In this document: one piece after another, positions 8,219-16,297 of the stretch | Numbering within the stretch: position 1 is the stretch's first letter | Layout: each line of letters opens with the position of its first letter | NCBI RefSeq assembly: GCF_013204885.1 | Contig: NZ_JABMKX010000004.1 | Span: 1-64,000, forward strand | DNA from: Paenibacillus tritici | GTDB taxonomy: Bacteria > Bacillota > Bacilli > Paenibacillales > Paenibacillaceae | DNA length: 64,000 nucleotides | Reading direction: 5' to 3' | Notes under the pieces: generated by a model | Told to the model about the DNA's origin: nothing | The model's input: the letters and a program-made list of their open reading frames with translations, nothing else | Database searches by the model: none | Translations under genes and position numbers: made by a program

Positions 8219-9280
8219 ATGATCGCAGCCATTCAAGAAGTAACCGGACGAATCACCCCGCCTGACGAACAAGCCGCACTGCGCGCGGTACTCCGCCTGA
8301 ACAGCCTGACCAAGCCGCCCGGCAGTCTCGGGCGGCTGGAGGAGCTGGCTGTCCGGCTGGCCGGAATCTCCAGAGATGAGCAGCCCAGTTACGGCAAACG
8401 TATGGTAGTCGTTATGGCTGCGGACCATGGGGTCTGCAGTGAAGGCGTCAGCGCCTTCCCGCAGGAGGTCACCATACAGATGGCGTATAACTTCCTGAAC
8501 GGCGGGGCTGCGGTGAACGTGCTGGCCCGCCAGGGCGACGCAGAGGTGCGGTTCGTGGACATCGGGATCAACGGGGACATAGCCCACCCGCAGCTTATTG
8601 ACCGCAAGGTGCGCCGGGGTACGGATAATATGGCAGCAGGTCCGGCCATGAGCCGGGAGGAGGCCATGCGCGCGGTTCTGGTTGGGATTCAGGTGGCCCA
8701 GGAGGCGGTACAGGACGGCGCGGAGCTTCTGATTACCGGTGAGATGGGAATCGGCAATACAACAGCCAGTGCTGCGGTATTATGTGCACTGGAAGGGATT
8801 CCGGCAGAGGCGGCAGCCGGACGCGGCACAGGCATCGGCGATGAGCGGCTGCAGCACAAGATCACGGTGATCGAACGCGCCCTGGAGGTGAATGCCCCGA
8901 ATCCGGCAGACCCCATAGATGTGCTCTCCAAGGTCGGCGGGCTTGAGATAGCCGGCTTGGCCGGTCTGATTATCGGGGCGGCCGCGCTGCGGATTCCGGT
9001 CATTCTGGACGGGTTCATTTCCGGGGCCGCAGCCTTGGTGGCCAAGGCATTGGCGCCGGAATCCACGGCTTACATGATCGCTTCCCATGTCTCGGGCGAG
9101 CAGGGCCATAAGCTGATGCTGGACCGTCTCGGCCATACGGCCCTGCTGGATCTCGGGCTGCGCCTGGGTGAAGGCACAGGCGGCGCTCTGTGTCTGCACT
9201 TCATTGATGCGGTCAGCCGGATTATGCGGGAGATGGCCACCTTCGAGAGTGCGGGAGTCTCCGCCTCGGAGAGCGTATGA
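8219..9280 (+). CDS. cobT: Nicotinate-nucleotide--dimethylbenzimidazole phosphoribosyltransferase CobT
   Basis: CobT transfers phosphoribose from nicotinate mononucleotide to the lower-ligand base, giving alpha-ribazole phosphate for CobS. At 353 residues it is full length. LTKPPGSLGRLEELAVRLAGI, MAADHGVCSEGVSAFPQEVT, the phosphate-binding TGEMGIGNTTASAAV and the C-terminal LRLGEGTGGALCL (candidate catalytic Glu, E318) are all present. AGGAGG at 8206-8211 fixes the ATG. It leads a cobT-cobU-cobS cluster joined by four-base overlaps. I see no cobalamin riboswitch in the 118 bases between the terminator and the start; only a small GC-rich hairpin at 8175-8196 (TGCAGG...CCTGCA). Confidence 0.94.
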   Translation: MIAAIQEVTGRITPPDEQAALRAVLRLNSLTKPPGSLGRLEELAVRLAGISRDEQPSYGKRMVVVMAADHGVCSEGVSAFPQEVTIQMAYNFLNGGAAVNVLARQGDAEVRFVDIGINGDIAHPQLIDRKVRRGTDNMAAGPAMSREEAMRAVLVGIQVAQEAVQDGAELLITGEMGIGNTTASAAVLCALEGIPAEAAAGRGTGIGDERLQHKITVIERALEVNAPNPADPIDVLSKVGGLEIAGLAGLIIGAAALRIPVILDGFISGAAALVAKALAPESTAYMIASHVSGEQGHKLMLDRLGHTALLDLGLRLGEGTGGALCLHFIDAVSRIMREMATFESAGVSASESV

Positions 9281-9834
9281 GTATCCTTGTAACCGGAGGG
9301 GCACGCAGCGGCAAAAGCGGCTTCGCCGAGCGCCTGACCCGGAAGCTGGCCGTTCCGCAGCAGGCGGTCTACGTGGCGACCGGACAAGCATTCGATGAGG
9401 AGATGGAGGCGCGAATTGCCCTGCACCGGCAGCAGCGGCTGGAAGACGGCTTCCGGTGGGAGACCCTGGAGGAGCCGCTTGCACTCACGGCGCTGCTGGA
9501 GCGGCTCTCCGGCAGCGGGCAGACCGTGCTGGTGGATTGTCTGACGCTTTGGCTGTCGAATCAATTGCTGGCCGTGGAGGAACGGAGTGACAGGCAGCAA
9601 CGGATAGAGTCTGAGATTGCCGCCCTGGAGCAGGGGGTCGCCAGCTTCCAGGGGACGCTTATTCTCGTTACTAATGAAGTAGGCGACGGCATTGTGCCGG
9701 AATATGCACTTGGACGGCTGTACCGTGATTTAGCCGGGCGGATGAACGCCCGTTTAGCTGCCCGCTGTGAACAGGTATTCCTGGTTACGGCCGGGATACC
9801 GGTTGAGCTAAGAAGCCGGGAGTATCTTCTGTGA
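9277..9834 (+). CDS. cobU: Adenosylcobinamide kinase / adenosylcobinamide-phosphate guanylyltransferase CobU
   Basis: A bifunctional enzyme that phosphorylates adenosylcobinamide and then adds GMP from GTP, making AdoCbi-GDP. A P-loop (GGARSGKS, residues 7-14) opens the protein. H50 in RIALHRQQR is the likely guanylylated histidine, and VDCLTLWLSN is the Walker B region. NEVGDGIVPEYALGRLYRDLAGRMN is the usual C-terminal block, described here by its two ends. The length of 185 residues is typical. Its ATG overlaps the cobT stop by four bases and its own stop overlaps the cobS GTG. Confidence 0.94.
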   Translation: MSILVTGGARSGKSGFAERLTRKLAVPQQAVYVATGQAFDEEMEARIALHRQQRLEDGFRWETLEEPLALTALLERLSGSGQTVLVDCLTLWLSNQLLAVEERSDRQQRIESEIAALEQGVASFQGTLILVTNEVGDGIVPEYALGRLYRDLAGRMNARLAARCEQVFLVTAGIPVELRSREYLL

Positions 9835-10643
9835 GTGCGAGGGGAAATGCCGCTGCCGCCTTTCAGTTCCTGACACGGTTCCCGGTCAGGTACAGCCCGG
9901 ACTTCTCACCCGGGCTGCTGCGGGCAAGCGTGGTCTATTATCCGCTTGTCGGTGCGGCAATCGGACTCAGCACCGCACTTGGCGCCGCAGCGGCAGCCTG
10001 GCTGCTGCCGGCCTGGCCCGCCGCTGTAATCACCCTCATCCTGTGGGTGGGTCTGACCGGCGGGCTGCATCTTGATGGCTGGATGGACAGCGCCGATGCA
10101 CTGCTGAGCTACCGCTCCCGGGAGCGGATGCTGGAGATTATGAAGGACAGCCGCGTAGGCGCTATGGGCGTGCTGGCCTGCGTGCTGCTCCTGCTGCTGA
10201 AGGCCTCGCTGCTGGCGGCATTTATCGGGGGCGGCAGCTTCAGCCTGCTGCCGCTGCTCCTGCTGCCGCCGGTCTGGGGCCGCTGGTACATGGTGCGGGC
10301 CATGGCCCGCTATCCGCTGGCCCGCGGCAATGAGGGGCTGGCCGCCACCTTCGGCGGGCTGCCTGCCCGGCTGGAGCGGCGCGCGCTTTTAAGCGCCGCG
10401 CTGCTTACGCTGGCCGCAGCCGCAGCGCCTCTGGCGCTCGGCGCGGGCAGCGGGGCCTGGCCGCTGCTTGCGGCGGCGGCCATCCTGGCGCCGGTGGCTG
10501 CGGCTGCCTGCGGCAGGCTTGCAGCACGGCGGGTCAGCAGCCGGCTCGGCGGGCTCACCGGCGACGTCTACGGCGCGCTGTGTGAGCTGCTGGAGACGGT
10601 GGTTCTGCTTGTGCTGGTGCTGGTGCAGCACAACCTGCTGTAG
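9831..10643 (+). CDS. cobS: Adenosylcobinamide-GDP ribazoletransferase CobS
   Basis: An integral membrane enzyme that joins AdoCbi-GDP to alpha-ribazole phosphate, forming adenosylcobalamin 5'-phosphate. FQFLTRFPV at the N-terminus, the metal-binding GGLHLDGWMDSADALLS and MKDSRVGAMGV are diagnostic. The C-terminal half is very rich in Ala and Leu, with several membrane segments, and ends in ALCELLETVVLLVLV. It starts at GTG 9831, overlapping cobU by four bases. A repeat-bearing gap of about 190 bases separates it from cobQ. Confidence 0.93.
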   Translation: MSARGNAAAAFQFLTRFPVRYSPDFSPGLLRASVVYYPLVGAAIGLSTALGAAAAAWLLPAWPAAVITLILWVGLTGGLHLDGWMDSADALLSYRSRERMLEIMKDSRVGAMGVLACVLLLLLKASLLAAFIGGGSFSLLPLLLLPPVWGRWYMVRAMARYPLARGNEGLAATFGGLPARLERRALLSAALLTLAAAAAPLALGAGSGAWPLLAAAAILAPVAAAACGRLAARRVSSRLGGLTGDVYGALCELLETVVLLVLVLVQHNLL

Positions 10644-10657
10644 CAGGCCGCATCCGG

Positions 10658-10790
10658 CCTGCACTCAAGGCGCGCATAGCGCTCGAATCGTTCGGCGTTC
10701 GCCGCCCTGCACTCAAGGCCGCGCAGCGCTCTAATCGTTCGGCGTTCGCCGACCAGCATCAAACCCGCGCCGTAGCGCTCAATAGGACTG
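10658..10790 (+). repeat. About 48-bp tandem repeat between cobS and cobQ
   Basis: CCTGCACTCAAGG begins units at 10658 and 10706, each running into TCGTTCGGCGTTCGCCG. A third, diverged unit follows (CAGCATCAAACCCGCGCC, then GTAGCGCTCAATAGG). The GCGCGCATAGCGCT and GTTCGGCGTTCGCCG parts are self-complementary and could fold. The region is not convincingly coding. Confidence 0.7.
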
Positions 10791-10836
10791 CACCGCCGTC
10801 AACTCCGGCCGCAGCAAGAAAGCGAGGAAGATGAAC

Positions 10837-12615
10837 ATGGAAGACACATCCGCAGGTAAGACCGCAGCCCAGGCAGGAGCGGGAGAAGCAGCGGAGGCGA
10901 ATTTCGAGACTATTGCTCCATCGGCCCGTCAAGCTACAGTCCCATCTGCCAGTCAAGCAAAAGCTCCAGCGGTACACCGAGCCGCAGCTCCATCGGCCCG
11001 CCAAGCTACAGCCCAGCAAGCTGCGGCGCTATCGCCGAAGCCCGGGCCTGCCGCTGTGCTGATGATCCAGGGGACCGCGTCCGATGTCGGCAAAAGCCTG
11101 GTCACTGCCGCCATCGGACGGATCATGACCAGGGACGGGTACCGTACGGCCCCGTTCAAATCGCAGAATATGGCGCTGAATTCCTATGTTACAGCGGACG
11201 GCAAGGAAATCGGCCGCGCCCAGGGGATGCAGGCGGAAGCCTTCGGCATTACGGCAACCAGCGATATGAATCCAATTCTGCTGAAGCCTTCCGGTGAGAT
11301 GAGTGCGCAGATCGTGGTCCACGGGGTGCCCCATGCCGCGCTCAGCGCAAGGGAATACCGGGAGAAGTTCCTCCCCGAAGCCAAAGGGACCGTGATGGAT
11401 GCGCTGGGTCGTCTGCGGGAGGCCTATGATATTGTGCTGCTGGAAGGCGCGGGCAGCCCGGCTGAGATCAACCTTAAGGCCCGGGATATCGTCAATATGA
11501 ATCTGGCCGGCTGGGCAGATGCGCCGGTGCTGCTGGTCGCCGACATTGACCGGGGCGGCGTCTTTGCCTTCATTGTCGGTACGCTGGAGCTGCTGGAGCC
11601 ACAGGAACGCGCCCGGGTCAAAGGCTTCGTTATCAATAAATTCCGCGGGGATGTCTCCCTGCTGCAGCCCGGACTGGACTGGCTGGAGGAGCGCACCGGC
11701 ATTCCGGTGCTGGGCGTGCTGCCGTTCCTGCCGCAGCTGCGGATTGAGGCAGAGGATTCCGTAGTTCTGGAAGGAACGTCCGGACGCTTCCGGGGGGATT
11801 CAGCGAAGGAGCTTGATATCGCGGTCATCCGTTATCCGCGGATATCCAACTTCACCGACTTCGATCCGCTGGAGGAGGAGCCGGATGCTGCCGTGCGTTA
11901 CGTTACCTCGGCAGACGAGCTTGGAACACCGGATGTCATCATCCTGCCGGGCACGAAGAATACGGCGGCTGACCTGCAGTATCTGAGGGAGCAGGGGTTC
12001 CCGGAGGCGATAGAACGTGCGCTTGGGCAGGGAACACATCAGCTTGCCGGAATCTGCGGCGGATATCAGATGCTGGGATTGAAGCTGCTTGACCCCGATG
12101 CTGTAGAGAGTGCAGAACCTGGCGAGAGTGAAGGTCTCGGCTATCTGCCGCTCTCGACATCGTTTCTCCAGCAGAAGACTACGGTGCGTGTGAGCGGAGG
12201 GCTGGCTGGGGGCCATCCCCTGCGTTTAAGCCCCGCAGGTACCGGAAGAATGGGGGAGCTGCCTGTGACCGGGTATGAGATACATATGGGAACGACAACG
12301 AACCATGACCCGGCCTCCGTCTTGAGCCTGTTTACGATTGCGGCACCGGAAGAGCTGGCTGTGCCAGAGGGCTGGGGAACTCCGGACGGCAGAATCTGGG
12401 GCAGCTATCTGCATGGGCTGTTCCATAACGATGAGCTGCGCCGGAGCTGGCTGAACGGGCTTCGTATAGCCAAAGGGCTGGCGCCGTTAACCGCAACCTT
12501 CTCGGCCGCTGCTCTGCGTGAGCAGGAATTTGAGCGGCTGGCGGATACGATGAAGTCACATCTGAACATGGCTGCGGTTTATGAGATTATGGGCTTATCG
12601 GCAGGTGCGAACTAG
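10837..12615 (+). CDS. cobQ: Cobyric acid synthase CobQ/CbiP with a low-complexity N-terminal extension
   Basis: An ATP- and glutamine-dependent amidase that converts adenosylcobyrinate a,c-diamide to adenosylcobyric acid. The synthetase domain begins near residue 74 with VLMIQGTASDVGKSL and continues through FKSQNMALNSYVT and LLEGAGSPAEINL. The glutaminase domain has the nucleophile Cys in LAGICGGYQMLG and the His in GSYLHGLFHN. The first 73 residues are extra: an Ala/Ser/Gln/Pro-rich stretch repeating APSARQAT-like units. GAGG at 10824-10827 favours ATG 10837 (nine-base spacing) over ATG 10831. A YnfA-family gene follows after 35 bases. Confidence 0.9.
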   Translation: MEDTSAGKTAAQAGAGEAAEANFETIAPSARQATVPSASQAKAPAVHRAAAPSARQATAQQAAALSPKPGPAAVLMIQGTASDVGKSLVTAAIGRIMTRDGYRTAPFKSQNMALNSYVTADGKEIGRAQGMQAEAFGITATSDMNPILLKPSGEMSAQIVVHGVPHAALSAREYREKFLPEAKGTVMDALGRLREAYDIVLLEGAGSPAEINLKARDIVNMNLAGWADAPVLLVADIDRGGVFAFIVGTLELLEPQERARVKGFVINKFRGDVSLLQPGLDWLEERTGIPVLGVLPFLPQLRIEAEDSVVLEGTSGRFRGDSAKELDIAVIRYPRISNFTDFDPLEEEPDAAVRYVTSADELGTPDVIILPGTKNTAADLQYLREQGFPEAIERALGQGTHQLAGICGGYQMLGLKLLDPDAVESAEPGESEGLGYLPLSTSFLQQKTTVRVSGGLAGGHPLRLSPAGTGRMGELPVTGYEIHMGTTTNHDPASVLSLFTIAAPEELAVPEGWGTPDGRIWGSYLHGLFHNDELRRSWLNGLRIAKGLAPLTATFSAAALREQEFERLADTMKSHLNMAAVYEIMGLSAGAN

Positions 12616-12650
12616 AGAAGCTGGAGGACTAGAGAAGGAGGGGACAAGAG

Positions 12651-12977
12651 ATGGTATTTGCAGTGCTTCTGTTCATTGTGGCCGGTCTGGCTGAGATCGG
12701 GGGCGGATATCTCATCTGGCTATGGCTGCGGGAATCCCGTCCGCTATGGTACGGATTAGCAGGCTCCGTCATCCTGATTGCTTATGGAGTAATCCCAACC
12801 CTGCAGAAGTTCCCATCCTTTGGCCGGGTGTACGCCGCTTATGGCGGAGTGTTCATTGTGCTTGCTGTGCTGTGGGGCTGGCTGGTGGACCGCAAAACCC
12901 CGGACTTCTACGACTGGATCGGAGCGGGCATCTGCGTGATCGGTGTATCCGTCATTTTATGGGCACCCAGGCATTGA
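12651..12977 (+). CDS. YnfA family (UPF0060) small membrane protein
   Basis: A 108-residue protein with four predicted membrane helices. It matches the UPF0060/YnfA family in length and motifs: [41 protein letters not shown] and [12 protein letters not shown]. The fold resembles small multidrug-resistance-type transporters, but its physiological substrate is unsettled. AGGAGGGG before ATG 12651 is a strong site. It probably shares the cobQ transcript; a functional link to B12 is not evident. Confidence 0.88.
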   Translation: MVFAVLLFIVAGLAEIGGGYLIWLWLRESRPLWYGLAGSVILIAYGVIPTLQKFPSFGRVYAAYGGVFIVLAVLWGWLVDRKTPDFYDWIGAGICVIGVSVILWAPRH

Positions 12978-13029
12978 GCAGGCGATCCCACCCCATCCTT
13001 TGCTTCATCAACCGGACCATCTACATAGC

Positions 13030-13185
13030 CACATAATCGCATCAATCAACCAATCGAATCATCGAACCAATGGCACCAATCAAAACATCGAACCAATCAA
13101 TCCAATCGCGCCAATCGGACCAATCGAATCAACAAACCAATCAATCCAATCAAACCAATTGAAACAATCGAAAACAAACATGTCT
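13030..13185 (+). repeat. CCAATC-type low-complexity run
   Basis: About 155 bases are dominated by CCAATCAA, CCAATCGA, GAACCAAT and similar words. It lies between the ynfA-like gene and the 51-bp minisatellite. A small open frame across it (12943-13227) is only a translation of the repeat. Confidence 0.75.
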
Positions 13186-13269
13186 TTCAAGGCACAACTC
13201 CAGCATGAAAATGAGCAGCGTGGCTAAAAAACAGAACATCGTCTTTTCATTTATTTAACATATTTTAAC

Positions 13270-13626
13270 GGAAAACCGAACACAATTTGATTGGGTGCAC
13301 CGCGTAGGCCGAATGTAATCGAAAAACCGAACACAATTGGACTGGGTGCACCGCGTAGGCCGAATGTAATCGAAAAACCAAACACAATTGGACTGGGTAC
13401 GCCACGTAAGACAAATGTAATCGAAAAACCGAACACAATTGGACTGGGTACGCCACGTAAGCCAAATGTAATCGAAAAACCGAACACAATTGGACTGGGT
13501 ACGTGGCGTTAGCCGAATGTAATCGGAAAACCGAACACAATTGGACTGGGTACGCCACGTAAGCCAAATGTAATCGAAAAACCGAACACAATTGGATTGG
13601 ATGTGCCACGTAGGCTGTGCGTTTAT
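13270..13626. repeat. 51-bp minisatellite, locus 1 (six full units and one partial)
   Basis: Units start at 13270, 13321, 13372, 13423, 13474, 13525 and 13576. Each begins GAAAAACCGAACACAATTGG, continues ACTGGGT plus a nine-base variable core, and ends with a form of AAGCCAAATGTAATC. The core is GCACCGCGT in units 1-2, ACGCCACGT in 3, 4 and 6, ACGTGGCGT (its exact inverse) in unit 5, and GTGCCACGT in unit 7. Because 51 is a multiple of three, frames stay open on both strands without coding value. Unit 7 decays after 13617. The same unit recurs at 55414. Confidence 0.92.
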
Positions 13627-13662
13627 CGAAGGTTGTACCAGACGTATTTTCACAGAAAACCG

Positions 13663-13720
13663 CACCAATATACCAATCCAATCAATCCAATCCGTTCAAC
13701 CACACCAATCTCACAACCTC
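13663..13720 (+). repeat. Second CCAATC-type run
   Basis: CACCAATATACCAATCCAAT and TCAATCCAATCCGTTCAACC resume the low-complexity theme of 13030-13185 on the far side of the minisatellite. The minisatellite is thus bracketed by the same simple-sequence family. Confidence 0.6.
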
Positions 13721-13728
13721 ATCAGACC

Positions 13729-13772
13729 AAAAAGCAGTTCCATTAGCCAAGAGGCGTCTGGAACTGCTTTTT
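13729..13772. terminator. Strong bidirectional terminator hairpin
   Basis: AAAAAGCAGTTCC at 13729-13741 is the exact complement of GGAACTGCTTTTT at 13760-13772. The flanking A-run and T-run let it work on both strands. It is the only obvious terminator downstream of cobQ and the ynfA-like gene. Confidence 0.85.
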
Positions 13773-13853
13773 AACTTTTGCTATATAGATATGCCCCTCA
13801 CACTGGAACTCATCCTGCCACTTTTCTACGCATTCGTCTTAAGGTACATAGCC

Positions 13854-14042
13854 TATAAATGTATATTGTACAATTAAAAGACCGCGAAACCCCAGATAAA
13901 TCAACTTAAATGTACTCTGTGCAATTAAAAACAGCAGGGAGCCCTCGTTTGAGTAATATGGGCGAGTTTAATTGTATGAACTACAATTAAACTTACCATA
14001 AGCGTAATCTCCGCCATTTTAGTTGTACGTTATACAGTTAGA
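13854..14042. repeat. Four-palindrome intergenic element, copy 2
   Basis: Palindromes lie at 13854-13879, 13906-13929, 13967-13991 and 14017-14042, with spacings of about 52, 61 and 50 bases. Arms here are of the type TTAAATGTAC / TGCAATTAAA instead of the TTCTA / CAGAA arms of copy 1, but the TGTA and TGCA/TACA inner parts agree. Linkers also show weak similarity, such as ATAAG...CTCC before the fourth palindrome. The bases from here to 14226 hold CTCAGC repeats and no gene that I can support. Confidence 0.7.
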
Positions 14043-14226
14043 GTTACTGGAGCTGGTCTCATCCCTGGTCTCATTCCTGTTTCCATCCCATCCCTCAGCC
14101 TCAGCCTCAGCCTGTTGCCATTCATACAAGCCCGGACCCCTCCGGGAATTCCCCGGAATTCACTATATAGAAGGCTGAAATGGTAATAGCCGCCAGGCAG
14201 GTGACAGGAAGGTGGCAGGCTACCAG

Positions 14227-15915
14227 CTAAATCTTAAACTGCTCGACCGCCTGCTGCAGCTTCACCGCCTGCTGATACAGATGCTCGACGGTCATGGCGT
14301 GGCCTTCCAGCTCCTCATGCTGGCGTGCAGAATTGTCGGCAAGGGTGTCAGCACTTTGCTGGGACTTGGCGGTAATCTGCGCCGTTTCCTCCACGGAGGC
14401 ACTGACCTCCTCGGTGCCTGCGGAGATCTGCTGGGTAGCGGCAGATACGGACTGGATGCTGTGGTTGATGCTCTGAATGAGGATCAGCAGGTGGTTGAAG
14501 GCATTGCCTGCTTCTACAACCTTATTCACCCCGGAAGCGACCTCTGCGTTGACATGGTTCATTTCCGATACCGAATGGTTCATATCTTCCTGCAGACTGA
14601 GCAGGAATTCACGGATCTGTTCATTGGAGGTCTTGGATTGCTCGGACAGCTTACGCACTTCCCCGGCAACGACAGCGAATCCCCGGCCATGCTCGCCCGC
14701 GCGGGCGGCTTCAATGGAAGCGTTGAGCGACAGCATCTGAATCTGCTTAGTAATCTCGGTAATGCCCTGCACGACCTCGCCGATCATGAGGGAGCGTTCA
14801 TTCATCATCCGGAACTGCTCCAGCGACTGTTCGGATGCCTGTTCAACCTGGCGCATCTGCTCCACTGCACTCTGGGCAATATCATTGCCGCTCTGGGCTT
14901 CCGTGGAAGCTTCGCTGATCTGCTCGGTGACTTCACCGGCGGCGGAAGCGATATGCTGGATGCCCATATTGATCTCATCCATGGCCCGGGAATTATCCCT
15001 TGCACTGCTGGCAATCATGGTGCTGCCCTTGCCGATCTCCTCTACAGAGGATGCCGACTGTTCGGCCATGTGATTCAGAATCTGGACACGTGCCTTCAGA
15101 TCATTGGAATCGGAGACTACCGTACCGGAGGTATCCAGCACATGTCCGATCATCTCCTTCAGCCGCTCGCTCATGGTGCGGAAGCTTTCAGAGAGCTGGC
15201 CAACTTCATCCGTGCCTTTGAGGGTGAGCGCTTCAGTGAAATCACCCCCGGCCAGCTTGTTGCTGTAGGCAGCCAGCTGGGTGATCGGGCGGGTGATTCT
15301 GCGGCTCATGTAGGCTGCGGCCGAGAGCCCAATTGTAAGTGCCAGCAGGGTAATGCCTGTACTGGTCCAGAGAATGCTGCTCATTTTGTCTTTTACAAAA
15401 CCCATATCCGAGCTTACCGCCACAATCATTGTGGTTCCGGGAACTCCAACATAGGCACTCTTATGTATACCGTGGTTGTCTTCATAGATTTCACTAAGTT
15501 CGGTTTTTCCTTTGGAGGCTTGCTCCATGGCAGGCGACACCTCAATGGCTTCGTCCGGCTTAAGCTTGGCGCCATGATCCGCAGTCAGCACCTTGGCCTG
15601 GCCCTCCTTCAGATCAATAAGGAAGACGGTCTCCACATCCAGCTTCTTCCGCTTCTCCTCAAAAAAGAATTCGACATTGGTCCGTGCCTGTTCATTCTTG
15701 TTAAGCGTCTGCTGCGCACTGGTTGCATTCAGGTTCTTATATACATCCTGGGCGGCGGCAGTCAGAGACTTGTCGATCTGCGGCATCACATAGCTGTTTA
15801 TCGTACCAATAGAGTTGACATAGAAGCTGATACTTAACAAAAGCGAAGTGAGTAACAAAACGACAAACAGCAAAAGCGTAAACTTGCGGCTAATTGATTT
15901 TTTGAAGCTAAACAT
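14227..15915 (-). CDS. Methyl-accepting chemotaxis protein
   Basis: A 562-residue transmembrane chemoreceptor. Segments in order are TM1 (about 13-35), an extracytoplasmic ligand-binding region of Cache type (about 36-178), TM2 (about 183-205), HAMP ([20 protein letters not shown] onward) and a methyl-accepting signalling coiled coil. The signalling tip carries [20 protein letters not shown] followed by [13 protein letters not shown], and the chain ends [18 protein letters not shown]. The ligand is not predictable. It is transcribed alone, convergent with the repeat field. A 541-residue open frame on the opposite strand is a shadow caused by codon bias. Confidence 0.93.
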   Translation of the reverse strand: MFSFKKSISRKFTLLLFVVLLLTSLLLSISFYVNSIGTINSYVMPQIDKSLTAAAQDVYKNLNATSAQQTLNKNEQARTNVEFFFEEKRKKLDVETVFLIDLKEGQAKVLTADHGAKLKPDEAIEVSPAMEQASKGKTELSEIYEDNHGIHKSAYVGVPGTTMIVAVSSDMGFVKDKMSSILWTSTGITLLALTIGLSAAAYMSRRITRPITQLAAYSNKLAGGDFTEALTLKGTDEVGQLSESFRTMSERLKEMIGHVLDTSGTVVSDSNDLKARVQILNHMAEQSASSVEEIGKGSTMIASSARDNSRAMDEINMGIQHIASAAGEVTEQISEASTEAQSGNDIAQSAVEQMRQVEQASEQSLEQFRMMNERSLMIGEVVQGITEITKQIQMLSLNASIEAARAGEHGRGFAVVAGEVRKLSEQSKTSNEQIREFLLSLQEDMNHSVSEMNHVNAEVASGVNKVVEAGNAFNHLLILIQSINHSIQSVSAATQQISAGTEEVSASVEETAQITAKSQQSADTLADNSARQHEELEGHAMTVEHLYQQAVKLQQAVEQFKI

Positions 15916-16297
15916 GGCATTCGCTCCTTTTCCGTAAAGTGCATCTTAATCTCCCAAGCCGGACAAAGAGCCAGCAAGCTGCAATATATTCCATGGGTAT
16001 AGGTCATATATTATGGTTAGCGGAAGGTGATTGATAACTATTCTATAGAATTAACCTCAGGTTGAATAGTGAAAAATTGCTATATACCGCATTATTTTCA
16101 GAAAAAACTGAATATTTAAGAAGTCGATCACCAATTTGCCAAAAAGAATGAATCAATTTCCATTTTCATGAAAAATTAAAATTCCATAGCATGTTAGCTT
16201 TATATGTGATAGAGTATTAGTGTTTTGTGGTCAGAAGCTGATCTCCGCGGTTCGTAACCATCCCGCGTAACCAAAACTAGGAGGAGTACCAGGCACT
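15916..16297. other. Divergent intergenic region between the chemoreceptor and the queuosine-precursor transporter
   Basis: The region is AT-rich and carries the upstream signals of both genes. A nested palindrome lies at 16037-16070: outer arms ACTATTC and GAATAGT enclose AACCTCAGGTT. The last 55 bases hold the preQ1-I riboswitch. I saw no open frame and no clear sigma-D motif for the chemoreceptor. Confidence 0.5.
16244..16284 (+). promoter_or_regulatory. PreQ1-I riboswitch
   Basis: Stem P1 is CGCGG (16246-16250) with CCGCG (16263-16267). The loop begins TTC and carries GTAACCAT before CCC. The A-rich tail (TAACCAAAACTAGGAGG, 16268-16284) contains the AAAACTAG part of the preQ1-I pseudoknot and runs straight into the ribosome binding site AGGAGG. 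This arrangement implies that preQ1 binding masks the Shine-Dalgarno sequence of the transporter, i.e. translational control. Confidence 0.85.

Noticed and set aside
12943-13227. A 94-residue plus-strand frame rich in Asn, Gln and Ile
   Set aside because: It is a translation of the CCAATC simple repeat and begins inside the ynfA-like gene.
13270-13626. CRISPR array
   Set aside because: The units are contiguous with no unique spacers, and no cas genes are present in the window.
13251-13681. Three overlapping minus-strand frames of 78-138 residues and plus-strand frames over the 51-bp array
   Set aside because: The unit length is a multiple of three, so any frame without a stop in one unit stays open. 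The products are pure repeats without start signals.
14212-15837. A 541-residue open frame on the plus strand opposite the chemoreceptor
   Set aside because: It is the exact antisense of a well-supported chemoreceptor gene, has no ribosome site and no recognisable domain; GC-rich codon bias removes stops from that frame.
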